Positions 6,143-14,100 of a stretch of 15,230 nucleotides of DNA are shown in pieces (position 1 is the first letter of the stretch; the number at the start of each line of letters is the position of its first letter). This DNA is from Bacteroidales bacterium (GTDB taxonomy: Bacteria > Bacteroidota > Bacteroidia > Bacteroidales > P3): contig JAFWOP010000075.1 of the NCBI GenBank assembly GCA_017545365.1, positions 1-15,230 on the forward strand, given 5' to 3'. Made by a program: the position numbers and the translations under genes. Under the pieces are notes generated by a model, which worked only from the letters and a program-made list of their open reading frames with translations, searched no databases and was not told the origin of the DNA.

Positions 6143-6826
6143 TTATTTTGAATTCACCGCCTTATTAATGGCTTGAAGCACTAGCTCTTCCATGATGTAG
6201 TAGGTGTCGGGGTTGGGGTGACAGCCGTCGTCGCTCAGCTGCTTCAAAAAACCGTTCTGCTTGTCGGTGAGGGCAGCGTGGTAATCCACATATACGATGC
6301 TGTTGGCTTCGGCGTATGCCCTCAGTCGCTTGTTGATATCAACGATGGTCTGGGAGGCGTTCTTGATATCGGGATTCCACCGGAAGGCGGCACACGGAGG
6401 GATAGAGCTGATGATGGGCACAATGCCGTTAGCTCGTGCCAAATGACACATTGCCACAACATTGTCGACCACCCTGTCGGGCTCCACCCAATAAGTGTTG
6501 TGCGCCACATCATTGGTGCCTGCCATGATGACTACAGCCTTAGGATGTAGGTTGACGACGTCAGCAGTGAATCGTGCCAGCATCTGCGTCGAGGTCTGTC
6601 CACCTATGCCCCTGCCGCAATAGTTGTTACCGCTGAAAAAAGTGGGATGATACTCAGCCCATAACTCGGTGATAGAATTCCCCATAAACACCACTTCGGG
6701 AAACTCCCCACTCTTTATAATACGTTCGTTGTCGACCTTATATCGGTTGAATCCGAACCAATCGTTTTGTGAAAATCCAAAGAATGCCATGATGAGAAAG
6801 ATCATGATAAATGTTGCTTTTTTCAT
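6143..6826 (-). CDS. secreted SGNH/GDSL-type hydrolase
   Basis: A 227-residue esterase or acylhydrolase of the SGNH family. Residues 1-19 are a signal peptide (MKKATFIMIFLIMAFFGFSQ), so it is periplasmic or exported. Block I is VVFMGNSITELW with the nucleophile Ser51, block II is GRGIGGQTS, block III is MAGTNDVAHN, and block V is DDGCHPN with Asp200 and His203. All catalytic positions are present. Proteins of this size in Bacteroidales often act on acetylated glycans or other esters; the substrate is not visible here. It starts 33 bp after the stop of the 765-aa gene and is probably co-transcribed with it. The intergenic 132 bp downstream show nothing recognisable before the metallophosphoesterase remnant. 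Confidence 0.9.
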   Translation of the reverse strand: MKKATFIMIFLIMAFFGFSQNDWFGFNRYKVDNERIIKSGEFPEVVFMGNSITELWAEYHPTFFSGNNYCGRGIGGQTSTQMLARFTADVVNLHPKAVVIMAGTNDVAHNTYWVEPDRVVDNVVAMCHLARANGIVPIISSIPPCAAFRWNPDIKNASQTIVDINKRLRAYAEANSIVYVDYHAALTDKQNGFLKQLSDDGCHPNPDTYYIMEELVLQAINKAVNSK

Positions 6827-6859
6827 AATGTGATATTTTGCAATATACTTGTCACTATT

Positions 6860-9157
6860 TCAAAGCCCTCTTGTCCTGCGGGGAGCAGAGGAAATAACGG
6901 CATTGCGAGGGCGGATATTGGTAGCACTTTTGCTTGCCGATGTGCTTTTGGCGGGAGAGGCTGCCGGTTTGCTCTTGCCTGTGGACTTGCTTGCAGGCTT
7001 CACAGAAGGCTTTCCAGCCGTTCCAGATATCGTGGGTACGGGCTTTGTCTCTGCCGCAACAGGTTGGGATGGACTTTCATAATCCGTGGGGGTGTAGTTG
7101 CCCCGATTGTGCTTGTAGTTGGTCATCGAGTTCACACGACTGATGCGTGACGAGAGGTTATGTCCGCCGGTGGTCAGCAGGTCGGCGTATGTGATGATGA
7201 GCGACGAGGTTTTCATGTATCTTCCGGCATTGCCTTTCAGGTTGGCGGCAAACCAATTCTTCACATCCTTCAAGTCCATTCCCAAGAGGTCGAGATTATT
7301 CTTGCCCACCCCGCGCATCAACTGGTTCACTTTCCGCCCGCGCAGATAGGTGTTGTAACTCTCTCGGTCGTGTATCTTCACCCCGCGGGGATAGGAGAGG
7401 TATCGCGCCAACTGCTTGAACTGCTCCTCGGTGAGGCCGCACAGCATATTCTTCACCTCCTGCAGACTCCTTCCGATACCCGCTTTAGTATCGCAACGTA
7501 CATTGCGGTAGATGGCATCAATATTCTCCTTGCTGTACGAAATGTTGTGCCTTTGCTCATTCTCGCGCAGATGCTTGTCGACTTCCTCCTTCTGAAAGCG
7601 GACAAAACTGCGTTGCGACAGGCTGTCGGACAGCAAGCCTAGCTCCTCATCACTCAACTGACGAATCTTATCAAGCAACTCCACCGTAGGCTTGTACAGC
7701 AAGAACGGTTTGTTCTTCGGGAACGAGGGGTAGGTGTTGCCAGAGTAGCTGATGTTGTTGTCGATAAACAACTGGTACAGCGCTGTGTATTGCACTACAC
7801 GCGCCAAGTCGGTGTTGCCTAGGGTGGCGAAATAATGGTAGGCCTGACTCTCGTAGCGGTAGCCTATCGACTGGCTCCGCTCCTGAGAGTTGAAGTAGCT
7901 CACCGGCAGCGACCCCGTGCGACCTAAGGTGTAGATGGTGTAACCCTCACGGTCTATGGCATACATCGCTCCGGCGGTGTTCCAATTGTACACCAGTTCG
8001 TTCAGCCCCAACTTCTTGAACAACGGTTTGTCGAAGGGATAGTAGCCTGGCTCGGGATAGCGGTAGTAGCCCTCCTGTATGGTGCCGCGTTCCGACCAGT
8101 CCTTCAGCAGCACGTCGGTGATGGTCATCAGGTCGCCAAACTCGGTGTTCTCCAGTTCCTTGCTCAAATATGTGGGACACCAGTCGCGCCCGTTGTTCAT
8201 CTTGCCAGCCATCAGGTCGTTGATGTCCAGACTCTGCGACAGTTCCTTCTCGGTGGTTGAGGCCAGCAGCAGGATGCTCTCTATCTGCAGCGGGGGCAAC
8301 TCATACAGCGGCGACTGGCGTTCTCGTCCAATAATGACCAACGTGCTGCTGTCGGCCAAGGCTCCCAGTATCAGATCGGCATCCAGCGTAAACTGCCGTA
8401 TGTCGCCCACCTGTCCGGCAATGTCCGCATTTTTCGCCACCGCCCAAGCCACAAAACCAGGCTGCTGGCTGAAATAAACACCCCGTGCCTGCGAGGCGAA
8501 GAGGTCGCTGACGGTCATCACCTTGCTGGTGTCGTCAAGGTCGATAAACCCCTCGCCATCCTCCATAAACCATGTGTTGAACTCGTTCAGCGTTATCTGG
8601 TAGTCGATAGTCTCCTTGGCGAAATAACGACGTTTCTCTTCTGCGGGCAGCGTCATCACCGTGGGCTTGTAATCGGAAAAGAACATCTCCTTGCTCAGCC
8701 GTCGTATCAGCCTGTCACAATTCTCCTGTGTGGCGTTGCCAAGCAGAATAACCACGTCTGTCACATAGCCGTCATAGCCGATGGGATGCTTGCGCAGCTC
8801 CGTCTTATGCGTGAACTCAGCAAAGATAGGGGCTATCGAATCCGTCTCGAAATGTGGTGAGATATCACTCAGCAGAATCATACGGCTGCTGTCACCAAAC
8901 GATGCCATCCCAATTCCCTGATAATGGAAACGGTACTTCTTGTGGAAGTCCTTGTAAATCGAATCCGCCACCCCCGCCGCCTCGCACCGCTCGATGTCCA
9001 CCTGCTGATTAGGAATATATTCATAATCAAACAGCAGCGCACTCTCCCGCTTCACACTTTCCCCAACTCCCGTCCGCGACAGAAGCCACACAACCGCCAC
9101 CCCGATTGCCGCCACTGCAATCAGCCAACGAATCAGTCTATGTCTGTTTTGATCCAT
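6860..9157 (-). CDS. 765-aa membrane-anchored protein of unknown function with basic C-terminal tail
   Basis: I do not recognise this family with certainty. Residues 9-26 (IRWLIAVAAIGVAVVWLL) form one N-terminal transmembrane segment with a positively charged front, so the bulk is probably periplasmic. The first 330 or so residues are a mixed alpha/beta region (MILLSDISPHFETDS..., TDVVILLGNATQENCDRLIR, LVIIGRERQSPLYELPPLQI) and the second half is mainly helical. The final 70 residues are low-complexity and rich in Lys, Ser, Ala and Pro, with blocks such as KPASKSTGKSKPAASPAKST, ending in PRRTRGL: a highly basic tail that could bind nucleic acid, peptidoglycan or another acidic polymer. It is GC-rich like the housekeeping genes, so probably a resident gene. 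The ATG at 9157 follows GGAGAT closely. It is followed by the SGNH hydrolase gene. Confidence 0.85.
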   Translation of the reverse strand: MDQNRHRLIRWLIAVAAIGVAVVWLLSRTGVGESVKRESALLFDYEYIPNQQVDIERCEAAGVADSIYKDFHKKYRFHYQGIGMASFGDSSRMILLSDISPHFETDSIAPIFAEFTHKTELRKHPIGYDGYVTDVVILLGNATQENCDRLIRRLSKEMFFSDYKPTVMTLPAEEKRRYFAKETIDYQITLNEFNTWFMEDGEGFIDLDDTSKVMTVSDLFASQARGVYFSQQPGFVAWAVAKNADIAGQVGDIRQFTLDADLILGALADSSTLVIIGRERQSPLYELPPLQIESILLLASTTEKELSQSLDINDLMAGKMNNGRDWCPTYLSKELENTEFGDLMTITDVLLKDWSERGTIQEGYYRYPEPGYYPFDKPLFKKLGLNELVYNWNTAGAMYAIDREGYTIYTLGRTGSLPVSYFNSQERSQSIGYRYESQAYHYFATLGNTDLARVVQYTALYQLFIDNNISYSGNTYPSFPKNKPFLLYKPTVELLDKIRQLSDEELGLLSDSLSQRSFVRFQKEEVDKHLRENEQRHNISYSKENIDAIYRNVRCDTKAGIGRSLQEVKNMLCGLTEEQFKQLARYLSYPRGVKIHDRESYNTYLRGRKVNQLMRGVGKNNLDLLGMDLKDVKNWFAANLKGNAGRYMKTSSLIITYADLLTTGGHNLSSRISRVNSMTNYKHNRGNYTPTDYESPSQPVAAETKPVPTISGTAGKPSVKPASKSTGKSKPAASPAKSTSASKSATNIRPRNAVISSAPRRTRGL

Positions 9158-9265
9158 ATCTCCACCTGTATTATCATCTTTACCCTATCGGCGGCTTTTT
9201 ACAGCGTTACGCCCAAGATAACCACGAATGGGTATACATTCTTCATTCGTTTAAGCTGTCACAAG

Positions 9266-9310
9266 AATATTTATCTCTACCTTTTTATCTACCCTTTTAT
9301 TAGCCCTTTT
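9266..9310. repeat. 45-bp imperfect direct repeat, copy 1
   Basis: Matches 9346-9390 at 38 of 45 positions, period 80 bp. Read on the minus strand it starts with about three tandem units resembling AAAAGGGTAGAT (12 bp). Confidence 0.75.
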
Positions 9311-9345
9311 AAGATATTGTTATTCAGTAATATATGTACGAATAT

Positions 9346-9390
9346 AATGTTTATTTCTAGCTTTCTATTTGCCCTTTTATTAGCCCTTTC
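9346..9390. repeat. 45-bp imperfect direct repeat, copy 2
   Basis: Second copy of the 9266-9310 element. The core CCCTTTTATTAGCCCTTT is identical in both. Confidence 0.75.
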
Positions 9391-9565
9391 AAATTTTACC
9401 TTTCTTCTTCAGTTCTTCCATCCCAATACTTAGTGTTTGTTTTTATGCAATACTCGACCGTTTTATTTTGCAATATTACACATAATTTCAAGATACAAAT
9501 ATACGAGAGACGCAACATTGAGAAAGTATGATAAAAACAGTCATGTGTCATATTAGAGCGTTGAT

Positions 9566-10918
9566 TTACTCGAATTCTTGTAAACTTTCGATGTATGCTT
9601 TGTATTTTAGTACTTCTGCTTTTTCAAGTCTTTCTTCCCACTCTTCTACAAGTTTCGTATTGTCTGTACAATTTGCTAATGCTAACTTGATAACACGAAT
9701 CTCGTCATCGTACATTTTGTATTTCCTATAAATAATCATCATTCTGACATAGGCATCTTTATTACATTTGTCTCTATACGCAATGGCTTCATAAAGATCT
9801 AATGCATAATTATAGTTTCCAGTTTTATTTCCAGACTCCTCTGCGCGTTTTGCCTCCTCAAAACTACTTGTGCAGTTAATATTGATACTTTCGGGATTCA
9901 TATGAGATGGCAATGAAGGCTCAACACACCAACAGTACAACGCATTCGCCCTAGGGTGACGTTCTTTAATCTTTCTTTTCAACTCAGATATTTGCTTGCT
10001 ATCCCACCTTTGCTCCCAGTTCTGTTTAGGTCTCTCAATGTAATAGTTTAGTTCTCCGATGCTCTTTCCAATAAAGTACTTGACTCTGTAAGAAGCATTG
10101 TCACTATTGCATTTTATATCAAGATTGAATATAATTCTTTCAAGTGTTTTAAATAGATTGTTATCATCCCCATTTTCTCTGTAAATCTTTTTGAGTAATT
10201 TGTAACACTCTATTTGAGCATCATTGAATGCTTCAAGGTAATTGCTGATGTTCTTTCTTATAGGTTTCCGATCCACTATTTCACAAAGAATATGTGTTGC
10301 ATGGTCTAAAAAAGCCATCTTTTGTTCTTTCGAAATAGGGAATTCAAAGACAAAGAAATGACAATGTCTACGGGATTTCGTTAGTTCTTTACTTGCTGCA
10401 GGTAAGTCTATTTTTATTCTCTCAATAATATCATGTAAAATGATTTCACAAAGAATATTCTCATCTTGATTCTTATCCCTTTTAAATTCTGGAAATAAGT
10501 AATCCATCGCAATAGAGGTTAGAACACCTTTTGATGCCAAATAGAATATTCTAGCCTCGTCATATTTAATACGCAATGCTGCAATATCATTGCTGCAACG
10601 TTGCTCTATTCTTTCTTTTTCTTCTTTTGCCTTTTGGTCTTTGAGTAGTTTTTCCCATTTTTCTTCATTTACCATGATGGCGGCAATGCCTCGTTTGATG
10701 GGGTAAACATATTGCCATATACCATCAAAGGTCTTAACCTCTTTTGGAAAGACTTGTAGACGAGCCTTCTCGTCAGAAAATATGAATCCTGCAAATGTCT
10801 TCATAACGAAATCAGACATTTCTTTTGTTCTCATTTCAACGATAATACAGCCATCGGGAATCTTGATGGTTTTCTGTGCCTTTGTTTCTGGGTCTGTTGA
10901 TACAAACGTATTAGCCAT
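9566..10918 (-). CDS. 450-aa protein of unknown function, last gene of the XRE-ImmA-PIN operon
   Basis: I do not recognise the family. No signal peptide or membrane segment, so it is probably cytoplasmic. Residues 1-85 form a compact beta-rich region (TIKIPDGCIIVEMRTKE..., GIWQYVYPIKRGIAAIMVNE), followed by a charged helix (EEKWEKLLKDQKAKEEKERI) and a long helical region. The last 100 residues (EEAKRAEESGNKTGNYNYAL, DLYEAIAYRDKCNKDAYVRM, MIIYRKYKMYDDEIRVIKLA) have the spacing of TPR-like helical hairpins, often protein-interaction surfaces. It is AT-rich like the island genes. It follows the PIN gene by 53 bp, a gap filled by a mini-ORF leader, so it is probably translated from the same message. 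It could be an effector, cofactor or target-recognition partner of the upstream genes; this is inference from position. Confidence 0.8.
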   Translation of the reverse strand: MANTFVSTDPETKAQKTIKIPDGCIIVEMRTKEMSDFVMKTFAGFIFSDEKARLQVFPKEVKTFDGIWQYVYPIKRGIAAIMVNEEKWEKLLKDQKAKEEKERIEQRCSNDIAALRIKYDEARIFYLASKGVLTSIAMDYLFPEFKRDKNQDENILCEIILHDIIERIKIDLPAASKELTKSRRHCHFFVFEFPISKEQKMAFLDHATHILCEIVDRKPIRKNISNYLEAFNDAQIECYKLLKKIYRENGDDNNLFKTLERIIFNLDIKCNSDNASYRVKYFIGKSIGELNYYIERPKQNWEQRWDSKQISELKRKIKERHPRANALYCWCVEPSLPSHMNPESININCTSSFEEAKRAEESGNKTGNYNYALDLYEAIAYRDKCNKDAYVRMMIIYRKYKMYDDEIRVIKLALANCTDNTKLVEEWEERLEKAEVLKYKAYIESLQEFE

Positions 10919-10924
10919 AATTGT

Positions 10925-10969
10925 TTATTTCAGCCGTTTCCTATTTTTAATCTCTTCCAGCACGGTCAT
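10925..10969 (-). other. repeated mini-ORF leader, copy A (MTVLEEIKNRKRLK)
   Basis: A 14-codon frame that starts 2 bp after the PIN stop and ends with TAA 6 bp before the ATG of the 450-aa gene. DNA is about 85% identical to 4214-4258, and the encoded peptide keeps MTV-EE--NRK-LK. The two sites share no homologous flanking genes, so the element behaves as an independent repeated leader. Confidence 0.55.
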
Positions 10970-10971
10970 TA

Positions 10972-11496
10972 TTACATCTGCGTAGTAGGTCTATGTGTAC
11001 TATAGTCAAACTCCGGCACGTTGCTGCCTTGCGCCCTTGCATCGGCAATCAGTTGTGCAGCATCTGATTCTGTCATCTTCCCTCTTTTTATCGCGTAGTA
11101 CAGAAAGTCGCCAGTCGTCAGATAAGAAATGCCATTGTTGTTGCAATACTCTCGTATATCACGTGTGTTGTTACTTCCAATAACATGATGTTCAAACTGG
11201 CAATATGCCATACAGGCACTCTCGCCCTTGCCGAATTGGCTGGTCAGTATGGCATATACACGTCTCATTTCTCCTGTAGGATTGAACTCTACCTTGGTCA
11301 GATTCTTCAGCAGGTAGATGTGGTTGTCGATTTGGTTCTTTTGGTCTCTGTTTTTTATTTCGTCGTAGGTTGTACTCAACATTACATATTCACACTCAGA
11401 GGCAAATATGTCAAGAAGCAATGAAAGACGACCGCCTTTCATAAAATGCAGCACAACATCTGTATCAAGCACTATCTTAAGCTTCTTGTCTTTCAT
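10972..11496 (-). CDS. PIN-domain nuclease (putative toxin of the XRE-ImmA module)
   Basis: A 174-residue protein with PIN-domain features: KIVLDTDVVLHFMKGG near the N-terminus (Asp11), a second acid in STTYDEIKNRD (Glu46), GKGESACMAYC (Glu92) and GSNNTRDIREYC (Asp113). These are the expected four acidic metal-binding positions, although the usual TDD-like motif is NTRD here. PIN toxins of this kind cleave RNA. The first 20 bp of the gene overlap the end of the ImmA/IrrE gene, so the two are translationally coupled. PIN genes placed directly after XRE-COG2856 (ImmA/IrrE) pairs are a known arrangement, proposed as toxin-antitoxin-like. Toxicity is inferred, not shown. Confidence 0.75.
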   Translation of the reverse strand: MKDKKLKIVLDTDVVLHFMKGGRLSLLLDIFASECEYVMLSTTYDEIKNRDQKNQIDNHIYLLKNLTKVEFNPTGEMRRVYAILTSQFGKGESACMAYCQFEHHVIGSNNTRDIREYCNNNGISYLTTGDFLYYAIKRGKMTESDAAQLIADARAQGSNVPEFDYSTHRPTTQM

Positions 11497-12193
11497 TTGG
11501 CAACATATTCAAGATTTCAAGATAGTGGCCTTCCGATATCTTTCCCCTATCAAACTCTTTCTTCGCCATTTCGCCTAGTGTTCCAATATACAATCCGTTA
11601 TTGCCAGGGCGGTACAGAGCCGTATCGTAGCCGTATCGTGCTGCCTCGGAAGTGATTGTAACGGACTTGAATTGTTGATAGGTGGCATCGTTGATGATGT
11701 GCAATTTCAACAATCGAATCAATAGCGCATCATGGGATACTCCAAACACCCGCTCTGTCCTCAACAACGTGGCCATACTGATTTTACCGCTTCTGTACTC
11801 TTCTCCGGGCAATTGCTGTATCAATCCCTTTTCCGGCATCAACAAAGCCGATGCAAAGGAATCCGCATTCACCTCTTCTGGCTCTTTACCCCCAAGTCGA
11901 CAAATGTGAGGAACGGTATTCGTCCCATAATAAAGGTGATACAACTCGTGTGCCACAGTGAAATGTTGTCGTCCTATATTGTTATTGCTGTTGATAAGCA
12001 TAAATCTATCATCGGTGGTCGACCTGATAGACAATCCGCACAACCCTTCCGACAAAGAACGAAACAACGCCAATACCCCCAACTTTGTCAGTACGGTTTT
12101 TATGTTAATCGGGCTATCAAGGTCTGTGTCGATATAGTTGACACGGAAGTCTTTGGCGTACCTTTCAATGGTCACAATGCTTAGTCTGCTCAT
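11477..12193 (-). CDS. ImmA/IrrE family metallo-endopeptidase
   Basis: A 238-residue protein. The zinc site is visible as VAHELYH (His82, Glu83, His86), followed by EEVNADSFASALLMPEKG with the likely third ligand Glu107; this is the COG2856 pattern. Such peptidases cleave a partner regulator of the XRE type (as ImmA cleaves ImmR in ICEBs1, and IrrE cleaves DdrO in Deinococcus). Its start overlaps the stop of the XRE gene by 4 bp (ATGA) and its end overlaps the PIN gene, so the three are one operon. The natural substrate is therefore probably the XRE protein encoded just before it. Confidence 0.92.
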   Translation of the reverse strand: MSRLSIVTIERYAKDFRVNYIDTDLDSPINIKTVLTKLGVLALFRSLSEGLCGLSIRSTTDDRFMLINSNNNIGRQHFTVAHELYHLYYGTNTVPHICRLGGKEPEEVNADSFASALLMPEKGLIQQLPGEEYRSGKISMATLLRTERVFGVSHDALLIRLLKLHIINDATYQQFKSVTITSEAARYGYDTALYRPGNNGLYIGTLGEMAKKEFDRGKISEGHYLEILNMLPNERQEA

Positions 12194-12537
12194 GTCAGGG
12201 ATAAACGCTTTAGTTTCATATACTGCTTGGCGAGAGCCTTGAAATCAGCAATGGCATTGAGGTCATCGGGTGTCAAATCCTCATGGCGAAAGGCACAAAC
12301 CAATATTCCAGATTGCTGTTGAATGTCTGGCTCGAAAAGCTGCTGCAACTCACAACCAAATAAATCAGAGACCCTCTCCAATACAGCAATGGGAGCCTCC
12401 CGACGACCATTCTCATAATTGTCGTATGCACTACGGCCAATACCCAAAGCATCTGCTGTCATTTCTTGCGTGAAATTGTTTAGACCTCTAAAATATTTGA
12501 GGTTATTTCCGACAATTTCATTCTCATTTATCTGCAT
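12190..12537 (-). CDS. XRE-family helix-turn-helix regulator
   Basis: A 115-residue DNA-binding regulator. The HTH domain covers about residues 8-67: NNLKYFRGLNNFTQEMTADA, LGIGRSAYDNYENGRREAPI, VLERVSDLFGCELQQLFEPD. The short C-terminal tail (RHEDLTPDDLNAIADFKALAKQYMKL) may be a dimerisation or cleavage region. It is the first gene of the XRE-ImmA-PIN-450-aa operon and probably represses it. The ImmA/IrrE protein encoded next is its likely protease. Confidence 0.92.
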   Translation of the reverse strand: MQINENEIVGNNLKYFRGLNNFTQEMTADALGIGRSAYDNYENGRREAPIAVLERVSDLFGCELQQLFEPDIQQQSGILVCAFRHEDLTPDDLNAIADFKALAKQYMKLKRLSLT

Positions 12538-12591
12538 AATTGTCTTAATATAAAATATCTATGAACAAAAAAAATAAAGTGTATAGTGTAG

Positions 12592-12599
12592 CAAAAATA
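12592..12599 (-). promoter_or_regulatory. putative -7 promoter element of the XRE operon
   Basis: TATTTTTG on the minus strand matches TAnnTTTG and lies 55-62 bp before the XRE start codon. No clear -33 TTTG at standard spacing. Confidence 0.4.
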
Positions 12600-12742
12600 C
12601 ATAATTATTCTAACATACACGACTTTTTGCCACAATATTTTTTTACCGCATGCTGTTAATCAACTACAACGTCTGGGCGCACATTCCATTGTCCTAATCG
12701 TAAACCGCATACGTCAGCACATTCTCTACCGAAGGCTAGGGG

Positions 12743-13411
12743 TCATTGCCAGGCGAAGTTCTCCTTGCCGGCTCCGACTTCAAAGTGGTACTTGACGATA
12801 CCAAGGTCTATCTTGCCATAGCCTATCAGCGTAAAACGGGCACTGGCGCGGACGGTGTGGTCATCCACCAGCTCGAACTCAAACTTCTGCTGGTTGACCG
12901 CCGTGGGGGCCAGCAGTGCGGCCTCCACCCCTTTCTTAAACCACTCGGGCATTGTCCCATTCACCTTCACAAAATGACTCAGCGGCCGCATCGGGTGCTG
13001 CACCCCTTGGTTGGCTCCATAGCCGAGTGCGATGACGCCGTGCAGCTTCTCCCCGTCGGCAATCTGATACTGGTCGGGCTGTTTGCGGAACGACAGGCCC
13101 ACCCAGCAGCTGTTCAACCCCAGCGTCTGTGCCAGCAGCACCAGCCGCTCGCCATAGTAGCCGATAGCCTCGTCGGCATCTTTGCGCCCAATCATAGCGA
13201 AATAGTTGCCCACGCCGCTAAACTTGCCATATTTGGCCAACCCGCCGGCAAAAGCCTTCGGCTCGTTGGCCACCAGCTGGATGTGCAACCCGCCCTCCTG
13301 GTTACAAAGTGCCACCTCCTCTTGGATGCGGTTGATAATGCTAGCCTCTATCGGCTTCTCCTGATACTGCCGCACCGAATGGCGTGCGACGATTGCTTCC
13401 TGTAATGTCAT
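12743..13411 (-). CDS. nitroreductase family protein (TM1586-type)
   Basis: A 222-residue flavin-dependent oxidoreductase. The N-terminus MTLQEAIVARHSVRQYQEKP carries the FMN-contacting RHSVRQY segment of nitroreductases. The middle has YYGERLVLLAQTLGLNSCWV, another family hallmark, followed by GEKLHGVIALGYGANQGV. The second half (GVEAALLAPTAVNQQKFEFE and the ending KENFAW) fits the two-lobed TM1586-like subgroup. The substrate is unknown; the family reduces nitro compounds or quinones with NAD(P)H in the cytoplasm. It is GC-rich and in housekeeping style. It lies 32 bp after a broken membrane-protein gene and may share its promoter. Confidence 0.92.
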   Translation of the reverse strand: MTLQEAIVARHSVRQYQEKPIEASIINRIQEEVALCNQEGGLHIQLVANEPKAFAGGLAKYGKFSGVGNYFAMIGRKDADEAIGYYGERLVLLAQTLGLNSCWVGLSFRKQPDQYQIADGEKLHGVIALGYGANQGVQHPMRPLSHFVKVNGTMPEWFKKGVEAALLAPTAVNQQKFEFELVDDHTVRASARFTLIGYGKIDLGIVKYHFEVGAGKENFAWQ

Positions 13412-13443
13412 GCTTATTTTTTTTATAAAATGATTGCATCGGT

Positions 13444-13883
13444 CTACTTGCCCGCTTTCATCTCTTCGAGCAGGGCATCATACTCTCCGAATGTCGTCAG
13501 GCTGTCGGAGCTGAAGGGGCCTTTGTAGTAATTGCCGAAGTCGGGAATGGGGTTCTGGTTTTCATCCCCAAATTCGCGGGCATAAACTCCAGCTCTTCTA
13601 CCTCCTTGCTGAGCAGCCATGCGGCTGTGCTGTCGTTCGAAGCCATGTAATTGGCTATCTCCTCCAAATTACGGGCAAATTTCTCAATATTGCTCATCAC
13701 CATCATCGCTGACAGGCGGCGGTCTTTAGCACGTTGGATATTATCTGTTATTTTGGCTGTCAGTAAGGTAAGTATCAGCGAGATGGTTGTACCCAGTACA
13801 ATCATGCCTATCTGTTTCCAGAAGCCCATTTTCTTGTCGCCCAAATTAATACGCGGAGGTTTGACGATATTCAGTTTAACCAT
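13444..13883 (-). pseudogene. membrane-anchored conserved protein, frameshifted and probably internally deleted
   Basis: From the ATG at 13883 the frame reads MVKLNIVKPPRINLGDKKMG, then a transmembrane segment (IGMIVLGTTISLILTLLTAK) and a helical region (RRLSAMMVMSNIEKFARNLE, MASNDSTAAWLLSKEVEELE). The open frame then runs into unlikely sequence (NLGMKTRTPFPTSAITTKAP) and stops at 13497. A different frame continues sensibly from about 13585: EFGDENQNPIPDFGNYYKGP, FSSDSLTTFGEYDALLEEMK, ending at the TAG at 13446-13444. A frame change around 13560-13590 is therefore clear. My recollection is that members of this type are considerably longer, so a deletion of the middle is likely. An assembly or sequencing error remains possible. 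I give no function. Confidence 0.7.
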
Positions 13884-13998
13884 ATTTCCTATTTTTATAA
13901 TAACTGCCCCCTGCCCTGCTGGTCGCATTCTCGGAGAACAATAATAATCAGTACACTAAGTCCCTTCTCTCACCATCTGCCCATCACAATTCACACTG

Positions 13999-14032
13999 CA
14001 AATATACACAAAATTCTTGACCTATTGACAAA
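13999..14032 (-). promoter_or_regulatory. putative promoter ahead of the broken membrane gene and nitroreductase
   Basis: On the minus strand TATATTTG (14006-13999) is a perfect TAnnTTTG, with TTTG at 14032-14029 as -33 at 22-nt spacing. Confidence 0.5.
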
Positions 14033-14100
14033 CGCATGAAATAATAACCCCCATCGTCCTTTAGCTGACTTTACTAACCGCCACACTCCTTCTCGTTGCG

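Larger units (their letters stand above)
9158..9565. other. 408-bp AT-rich intergenic region
   Basis: No convincing gene on either strand. It is strongly AT-rich and holds two copies of a 45-bp repeat (listed separately). It presumably contains the promoter of the 765-aa gene on the right and the transcription end of the 450-aa gene; I could not place either. Confidence 0.6.

Noticed and set aside
8924..9433. 169-aa plus-strand open frame entering the intergenic region
   Set aside because: The first third is antisense to the 765-aa gene and the rest is Phe/Leu/Ile-rich translation of AT-rich non-coding DNA, with no family resemblance.
12746..13405. 219-aa plus-strand open frame
   Set aside because: It is antisense to the whole nitroreductase gene, with a composition typical of a GC-rich shadow frame; the minus strand has the conserved motifs.
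13497..13928. Start of the membrane gene at 13928 (MRPAGQGAVIIKIGN...)
   Set aside because: The N-terminal extension is unlike a coding start; the ATG at 13883 (MVKLNIVK) gives a sensible start at a normal distance from the TATATTTG promoter.
13884..13930. Possible fourth copy of the mini-ORF leader before the membrane gene
   Set aside because: It shares only AAAAATAGGAAA with the others and lacks the mini-ORF; the similarity is too short.
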